Shown here in pieces: positions 6,202-10,102 of a DNA stretch of 10,102 bases (within the stretch, counting starts at the first letter, position 1; every line of letters begins with the position of its first letter). The notes beneath the pieces were generated by a model. That model was given only the letters and a program-made list of their open reading frames with translations. It ran no database searches and was not told where the DNA came from. The translations under genes were made by a program, and so were the position numbers. The DNA is from an uncultured Bacilli bacterium. Lineage in GTDB: Bacteria; Bacillota_I; Bacilli_A; RF39; UBA660. The stretch covers positions 1 to 10,102 of the forward strand of contig CAKOQV010000040.1 in assembly GCA_934101345.1 (NCBI GenBank). The letters run 5' to 3'.

Positions 6202-6831
6202 ATGTCTAAGAAAATAGATGTTTTAAGTCTAAAAGGCGAAAAGGTAAAGGATATAAAATTAGAAGATAACATATTTAACATTGAACCTAACGATGCAGTT
6301 GTTAAAGACGCAATAGTAGCTGCAATGGCAGGAGCAAGACAAGGAACTGCTAGTGTTAAAACAAGAGCAGAAGTATCTGGTGGTGGAAGAAAGCCATACA
6401 GACAAAAAGGAACTGGTAATGCAAGACAAGGTAGTATCAGAGCTACTCAATACCGTCATGGTGGTATAGCATTTGGACCAGTACCAAGAGATTATTCAAA
6501 GAAAATGAATAAGAAAGAAAAGAGATTAGCACTTAAGAGTGCATTATCTTACAAAGTATTAGATAAAGAATTAGTAGTAGTAGATGCTATTAAGTTCGAT
6601 ACTAATAAGACTAAAGAAATGACTAATTTATTAGAAGTTTTAGGATTAACTAATCATAAAGTTCTAGTATGCGTTAAAGAACTTACTGATAATGTATGTT
6701 TAGCTGCTAGAAACTTAGCTAATGTTAAGGTAGTAATGCCTAATGAAGTTAATACTTATGATTTAGTATCATCTGATAACTTACTTATTGAAGAAGAAGC
6801 ATTAACTGCTTTAGAGGAGGTGCTTAAATAA
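6202..6831 (+). CDS. rplD: 50S ribosomal protein L4
   Basis: A large-subunit protein whose loop lines the exit-tunnel constriction; in E. coli it also represses the S10 operon. The 209 residues match the family. The tunnel loop is at about 54-90: GGGRKPYRQKGTGNARQGS, then QYRHGGIAFGP. The invariant-looking Trp before RQKGTG is Tyr66 here, and the usual Arg in GTGRAR is Asn73. The rest follows the standard pattern, with KKMNKKEKRLALKSALSYK after the loop. ATG 6202 is chosen over the alternative start at 6175, since AGGAGG (6191-6196) is 5 bases before it and L4 begins there. Its stop overlaps the rplW start by one base (TAATG). Confidence 0.97.
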   Translation: MSKKIDVLSLKGEKVKDIKLEDNIFNIEPNDAVVKDAIVAAMAGARQGTASVKTRAEVSGGGRKPYRQKGTGNARQGSIRATQYRHGGIAFGPVPRDYSKKMNKKEKRLALKSALSYKVLDKELVVVDAIKFDTNKTKEMTNLLEVLGLTNHKVLVCVKELTDNVCLAARNLANVKVVMPNEVNTYDLVSSDNLLIEEEALTALEEVLK

Positions 6832-7109
6832 TGAATAGTTATTTAGATATAATCTTAGCACCAATTATTACTGAAAAATCAGCAGGAATGGAAGCTGAAG
6901 GCAAATATGCTTTCAAAGTAGCTAATACTGCTAATAAAACAGAAATAAAACAAGCTATTGAAAAGAAATTTAATGTTAAAGTAATGGCTGTAAATGTTAC
7001 AAATTCTCATCCTAAAAAGAAGAGAGTTGGTAAATATACTGGTATGACTAGTAAATATAAAAAAGCCGTTGTAACTTTAAAGAAAGGCGATACTATTAGT
7101 TTCGACTAG
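6831..7109 (+). CDS. rplW: 50S ribosomal protein L23
   Basis: A protein at the rim of the tunnel exit, a docking site for signal recognition particle and trigger factor. The 92 residues fit the family (about 92-100). It shows ILAPIITEKS near the start, YAFKVANTANKTEIKQAIE, FNVKVMAVNV, then the basic loop KKKRVGKYTGMTSKYKKAVV and the end LKKGDTISF. Its ribosome-binding site GAGGAGG (6814-6820) lies inside the end of rplD, and the start overlaps the rplD stop by one base, so the two are probably translationally coupled. Confidence 0.97.
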   Translation: MNSYLDIILAPIITEKSAGMEAEGKYAFKVANTANKTEIKQAIEKKFNVKVMAVNVTNSHPKKKRVGKYTGMTSKYKKAVVTLKKGDTISFD

Positions 7110-7124
7110 TAAGGAGGAAATATA

Positions 7125-7955
7125 ATGGCAATAAGAGTTTATAAACCAATGACTGCTGGTACAAGACAAAGATCTGTACTAACTAGTGAAGAAATTACTA
7201 AGACTACTCCTGAAAAAAGTTTAACAGTTACTAAGAAAAAGACTAATGGTAGAAATAATCAAGGTAAAATTACTGTTAGACACAGAGGTGGCGGAGTAAA
7301 AAGAAAATACAGATTAATCGACTTTAAGAGAAGAAAAGATGGAGTAACAGCTCTTGTATCTGCTATTGAATATGATCCAAATAGAAGCGCTAATATAGCA
7401 TTAATCACTTATAAAGATGGTGAAAAGGCTTATATTATTGTTCCTAAAGGATTAACAGTAGGTACAGTAGTAGAATCTGGTGAAAATGTTGATATTAAAG
7501 TAGGTAATGCACTTCCTATAATGAACATTCCAGTAGGTACTGTTATTCATAATATTGAATTAAAACCAGGTAAGGGTGCGGTTTTAGCAAGAAGTGCTGG
7601 TGCAAGTGCTCAAATACTTGGTAGAGAAGATAAATATGTATTAATAAGATTAAGTAGTGGTGAAACAAGAAAGATTTTAGGTACTTGTAGAGCTACTATC
7701 GGTGTAGTAGGAAATGAAGACTACTCTCTAGTTAAGATTGGTAAAGCAGGAAGAACTAGACATAAAGGATTTAGACCTACAGTACGTGGTTCTGTTATGA
7801 ACCCTAATGATCACCCACATGGTGGTGGTGAAGGTAGAGCTCCAATTGGTAGATCAGGACCAATGACTCCTTGGGGTAAACCAGCTCTAGGATATAAGAC
7901 TAGAAAAAATAAGAAAGCGTCAGATAAATATATCGTGTCTAGACGTAAGAAATAA
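7125..7955 (+). CDS. rplB: 50S ribosomal protein L2
   Basis: A large-subunit protein needed for subunit joining and peptidyl transfer. The 276 residues match the family (about 274-278). Visible signatures are the start AIRVYKPMTAGTRQRSV, HRGGGVKRKYRLIDFKR (53-69), IEYDPNRSANIALI, and the C-terminal block VMNPNDHPHGGGEGRAPIGR, with H230 matching the histidine long studied in E. coli L2 (H229). The end has the usual basic RRKK. AAGGAGG (7111-7117) lies 7 bases before ATG. Confidence 0.98.
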   Translation: MAIRVYKPMTAGTRQRSVLTSEEITKTTPEKSLTVTKKKTNGRNNQGKITVRHRGGGVKRKYRLIDFKRRKDGVTALVSAIEYDPNRSANIALITYKDGEKAYIIVPKGLTVGTVVESGENVDIKVGNALPIMNIPVGTVIHNIELKPGKGAVLARSAGASAQILGREDKYVLIRLSSGETRKILGTCRATIGVVGNEDYSLVKIGKAGRTRHKGFRPTVRGSVMNPNDHPHGGGEGRAPIGRSGPMTPWGKPALGYKTRKNKKASDKYIVSRRKK

Positions 7956-7971
7956 AGAAAGGAAGATTTAA

Positions 7972-8238
7972 ATGGCTAGAAGTATTAAAAAAGGACCTTA
8001 TGTCTTTGATAGATTATTAAAAAGAGTAAGAGCATTAAACGAATCTGGTAAGAAGGAAGTTATTAAAACTTGGTCTCGTCGTTCAACAATCTATCCTGAA
8101 TTTATTGGTCATACTTTTGCAGTACATAATGGAAAAGAATTTATTCCAGTTTATGTTACAGAAGATATGGTTGGACACAAATTAGGTGAATTTTCTCTAA
8201 CAAGAAAATTTGGTGGACACGGATCAGATAAGAAATAA
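7972..8238 (+). CDS. rpsS: 30S ribosomal protein S19
   Basis: A protein of the 30S head that contacts S13 and the A-site region. The 88 residues are close to the usual 91-93. It shows MARSIKKGPYVFDRLLKRV, VIKTWSRRSTIYPEFIGHTF, VHNGKEFIPVYVTEDMVGHKLGEF and TRKFGGHG. The ribosome-binding site AAAGGA (7958-7963) is weaker than the AGGAGG sites of its neighbours and lies 8 bases before ATG. Confidence 0.98.
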   Translation: MARSIKKGPYVFDRLLKRVRALNESGKKEVIKTWSRRSTIYPEFIGHTFAVHNGKEFIPVYVTEDMVGHKLGEFSLTRKFGGHGSDKK

Positions 8239-8258
8239 TTTTCTAAAGGAGGACAAAA

Positions 8259-8600
8259 ATGGAAAGAACTGAAGCTAAAGCAGTAGCAAAAACAGTTAGA
8301 ATATCTCCTAGAAAGACTAGACTTATTATTGATTTAATAAGAGGTAAGAGTGTTGAAGAAGCAAGAGCTATTCTTGCTAACCAACCTCAAAGAGCATCTA
8401 GAGTTATTTCTAAAGTATTAGAAAGTGCTACAGCGAATGCTGTTAATAATTTTGGCATGAAGGAAGAAAATCTTTATGTTAAGACATGTTTCGTTGATGA
8501 AGCATTAGTAATTAAAAGAATTAAATTTGATTCAAGAGGTCGTACAGGAAGAAACGATCATAAGACAAGTCACATTACTATAATAGTGGCTGAGAAATAA
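8259..8600 (+). CDS. rplV: 50S ribosomal protein L22, with atypical tunnel hairpin
   Basis: A large-subunit protein with a long hairpin that meets L4 at the tunnel constriction. The 113 residues match the family. Residues 13-30 (VRISPRKTRLIIDLIRGK) and the helix ASRVISKVLESATANAVNN are standard. The hairpin at about 84-107 reads VIKRIKFDSRGRTGRNDHK, then TSHITI. The length agrees with E. coli, but the usual MPRAKGRA...KRTSHI tip is replaced by KFDSRGRT...HKTSHI. AAAGGAGG (8245-8252) lies 6 bases before ATG. Confidence 0.97.
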   Translation: MERTEAKAVAKTVRISPRKTRLIIDLIRGKSVEEARAILANQPQRASRVISKVLESATANAVNNFGMKEENLYVKTCFVDEALVIKRIKFDSRGRTGRNDHKTSHITIIVAEK

Positions 8601-8617
8601 GTGAGGAGGAGCGTTTA

Positions 8618-9280
8618 ATGGGACAAAAAGTCAGTCCAACAGGACTTAGAATTGGTATCAATAAAGATTGGGAATCAAAATGGTATGCTGAAAAAGACTT
8701 TTCTAAATATTTAACAAACGATTATAAAATTCGTAAATATTTAAATAAGAAATTCAAAAATGCTGGTATTTCTAAAATCGTTATTGAAAGAAATCCTAAG
8801 AGAAACGAAGTCTTTATCTATGCTGCTAAACCTGGATTAATAATTGGACAAAGTGGTACTGAAATTGAAAAGGTAAAGAAAGAAGTTTCAAAACTAGTTA
8901 AAGAAGATATTCAAATATCTGTTGTTGAAATAAAGAACCCAGATATGGTTGCACAAATAGTTGCAGATACAATTGCTCATAATATTGAAAATCGTGTTTC
9001 ATTTAGAGTGGCTCAAAAGAAGGCTATTAGAAACACTATGAAAGCTGGAGCAAAAGGAATTAAAACATTAGTATCAGGAAGACTAGGAGGAGCCGATATT
9101 GCTCGTGGTGAAGGATATTCTGAAGGAACTATTCCTCTACATACAATAAGAGCTGATATTGACTATGCTACTAGTGAAGCAGATACTACTTATGGAAAAA
9201 TAGGTGTAAAAGTATGGATCTATAAAGGTGAAATACTAGATAAGGGAGGTAATTCTCATGTTGATGCCAAAAAGAACTAA
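8618..9280 (+). CDS. rpsC: 30S ribosomal protein S3
   Basis: A protein of the mRNA entry channel on the 30S head, with S4 and S5 part of the mRNA helicase. The 220 residues match Bacilli S3. It starts MGQKVSPTGLRIGINKDWES. It has a type II KH domain in the N-terminal half with the GxxG loop GQSG (77-80), preceded by KPGLII. The C-terminal domain shows MKAGAKGIKTLVSGRLGGADIAR, RGEGYSEGTIPLHTIRADIDY, and GKIGVKVWIYKGE. GAGGAGG lies just upstream of ATG. The last 23 bases overlap rplP in another frame. Confidence 0.98.
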   Translation: MGQKVSPTGLRIGINKDWESKWYAEKDFSKYLTNDYKIRKYLNKKFKNAGISKIVIERNPKRNEVFIYAAKPGLIIGQSGTEIEKVKKEVSKLVKEDIQISVVEIKNPDMVAQIVADTIAHNIENRVSFRVAQKKAIRNTMKAGAKGIKTLVSGRLGGADIARGEGYSEGTIPLHTIRADIDYATSEADTTYGKIGVKVWIYKGEILDKGGNSHVDAKKN

Positions 9281-9689
9281 ACATAGAAAAACTTTCCGTT
9301 TACCTTATGAAGGAAAGAGTAAAGGTAATACTGAACTTCATTTTGGAAGTTATGGTTTAATGGCAAAAGAAGGAGCTTGGATTACAGCTAATCAAATCGA
9401 AGCAGCCAGAATAGCTATGACTAGATATATGAAGAGAGGTGGTAAAGTATGGATTAATATATTCCCTAACTTATCACTTACTAAGAAACCTCTAGAAACT
9501 AGACAAGGTAAAGGTAAAGGTAATCCAGAAGTATGGGTTGCAGTTGTCAAAGAAGGTAAAATTATGTTTGAAATAGATGGCGTAGATGAAGCTACTGCTA
9601 GAGAAGCATTAAGACTTGCTTCACATAAGTTACCTATCAAATGTAAGTTTGTAAAGAAAGAAGAAAGTGGTGAAATAAATGAAAACTAA
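9258..9689 (+). CDS. rplP: 50S ribosomal protein L16
   Basis: A large-subunit protein near the A-site tRNA elbow. The 143 residues match the family. Signatures are MLMPKRTKHRKTFR, FGSYGLMAKEGAWITANQIEAARIAMTR, KVWINIFPNLSLTKKP, then GKGKGNPEVWVAVVKEG and MFEIDGVDE with the helix AREALRLASHKLP. ATG 9258 is kept over ATG 9264 because L16 proteins commonly begin MLMPKR and AAGGGAGG (9242-9249 region) is 8 bases upstream. Both the ribosome-binding site and the start lie within rpsC (23-base overlap), and the end overlaps rpmC by 11 bases. Confidence 0.97.
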   Translation: MLMPKRTKHRKTFRLPYEGKSKGNTELHFGSYGLMAKEGAWITANQIEAARIAMTRYMKRGGKVWINIFPNLSLTKKPLETRQGKGKGNPEVWVAVVKEGKIMFEIDGVDEATAREALRLASHKLPIKCKFVKKEESGEINEN

Positions 9690-9870
9690 TGAACTTAGAA
9701 AATTAACCACAGAAGATTTAAATAAGAAAATCGCAGAATGTAAAGAAGAACTTTTCAATTTAAGAATGCAAAAGGCTACTGGTATGCTAGAAAAACCTTC
9801 TAGAATACATGAATTAAGAAAAGAAGTAGCAAGAATTAAAACTATTCTTAATGAGAGAAGAGAAGGGTAA
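9679..9870 (+). CDS. rpmC: 50S ribosomal protein L29
   Basis: A small two-helix protein near the tunnel exit, beside L23. The 63 residues fit the family (about 63-68). It starts with ELRKLTTEDLNKKIAECKEELFNLRMQKATG, then LEKPSRIHELRKEVARIKTILNERR, the usual helical hairpin. It begins inside the end of rplP (11-base overlap). Only a weak GTGGTG stretch (9666-9671) precedes it, so translation is likely coupled to rplP. Confidence 0.97.
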   Translation: MKTNELRKLTTEDLNKKIAECKEELFNLRMQKATGMLEKPSRIHELRKEVARIKTILNERREG

Positions 9871-9884
9871 GTGAGGTGTAAGTT

Positions 9885-10102
9885 ATGAAAGAAAGAAAAG
9901 AATTAATCGGTGTAGTTGTTTCAGATAAAGCTGATAAGACTATTACAGTTAAAGTTGAAACTTACAAGAAACATCCATTATATGGAAAAAGAGTTAAATA
10001 TTCAAAGAAATATGCTGCTCACGATGAAAATAATATGGCACATGTTGGAGATAAAGTTCGCTTAGCCCAAACTAGACCATTATCTAAAACAAAGAGATAT
10101 GA
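9885..10102 (+). CDS. rpsQ: 30S ribosomal protein S17, 3' end cut by window
   Basis: A 30S body protein binding 16S rRNA near helix 11. The 72 full codons visible cover most of the usual 84-88 residues. It shows ERKELIGVVVSDKADKTITVKVE, HPLYGKRVKYSKKYAAHDE, VGDKVRLAQTRPLSKTKR. The reading frame is open to the last base; the terminal tga is not in frame. GTGAGGTG (9871-9878) is the ribosome-binding site, 14 bases after the rpmC stop. L14 and L24 genes would be expected next. Confidence 0.96.
   Translation, partial: MKERKELIGVVVSDKADKTITVKVETYKKHPLYGKRVKYSKKYAAHDENNMAHVGDKVRLAQTRPLSKTKRY

Noticed and set aside
9392..9640. Minus-strand open frame of 82 codons
   Set aside because: It is entirely inside the well-supported rplP gene on the other strand and has no separate signals.
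433..10102. TGA reassigned to tryptophan (genetic code 4)
   Set aside because: Conserved Trp positions in QueA, L2, S3, L16, S19 and the LtaS-like protein are all TGG, and all genes are full length under the standard code; the absence of TGA stops is expected at this base composition.

Overview
The window comes from a very AT-rich, low-GC Gram-positive-type bacterium. The evidence is strong AGGAGG ribosome-binding sites, TTGATT-N17-TATAAT promoters, a lipoteichoic-acid-synthase-like enzyme, an L16 starting MLMPKR, and Bacilli-like ribosomal proteins. An uncultured gut member of the Bacilli/Erysipelotrichia/Mycoplasmatota neighbourhood is the best guess, but the lineage is inferred, not proven. 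All 13 complete genes stop at TAA (11) or TAG (2), and every tryptophan I checked is TGG, so the standard bacterial code fits.

Left part (1-1620): a terminator of an off-window gene is followed by a decayed-looking open frame interrupted by one TGA. Next comes a single-gene unit with its own promoter and terminator. It encodes a 380-residue surface-type protein: an N-terminal membrane anchor or signal, a TasA-like beta-sandwich region, then two MBG/Ig-like repeats.

Middle (1621-4583): queA (tRNA queuosine synthesis) is followed after one base by a five-helix membrane protein with an LtaS-type sulfatase-fold domain. The two are probably co-transcribed although functionally unrelated.

Intergenic 4584-5056 is the least explained stretch. 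It holds a terminator hairpin, three hairpins abutting without gaps, and a degenerate second copy of the terminator hairpin element. The CTTATCT arm of the terminator can pair either locally or with the distal copy, closing a cloverleaf-like junction. A clear promoter and a structured 126-nt leader then precede the ribosomal operon.

Right part (5057-10102): the canonical S10 operon rpsJ-rplC-rplD-rplW-rplB-rpsS-rplV-rpsC-rplP-rpmC-rpsQ, tightly packed, with three gene overlaps; rpsQ is cut by the window edge. Oddities are an acidic C-terminal tail on L3 and unusual residues in the tunnel-lining loops of L4 and L22. I see no mobile element, CRISPR array, tRNA or rRNA. Apart from the intergenic RNA candidate, nothing here looks like a new multi-gene system.
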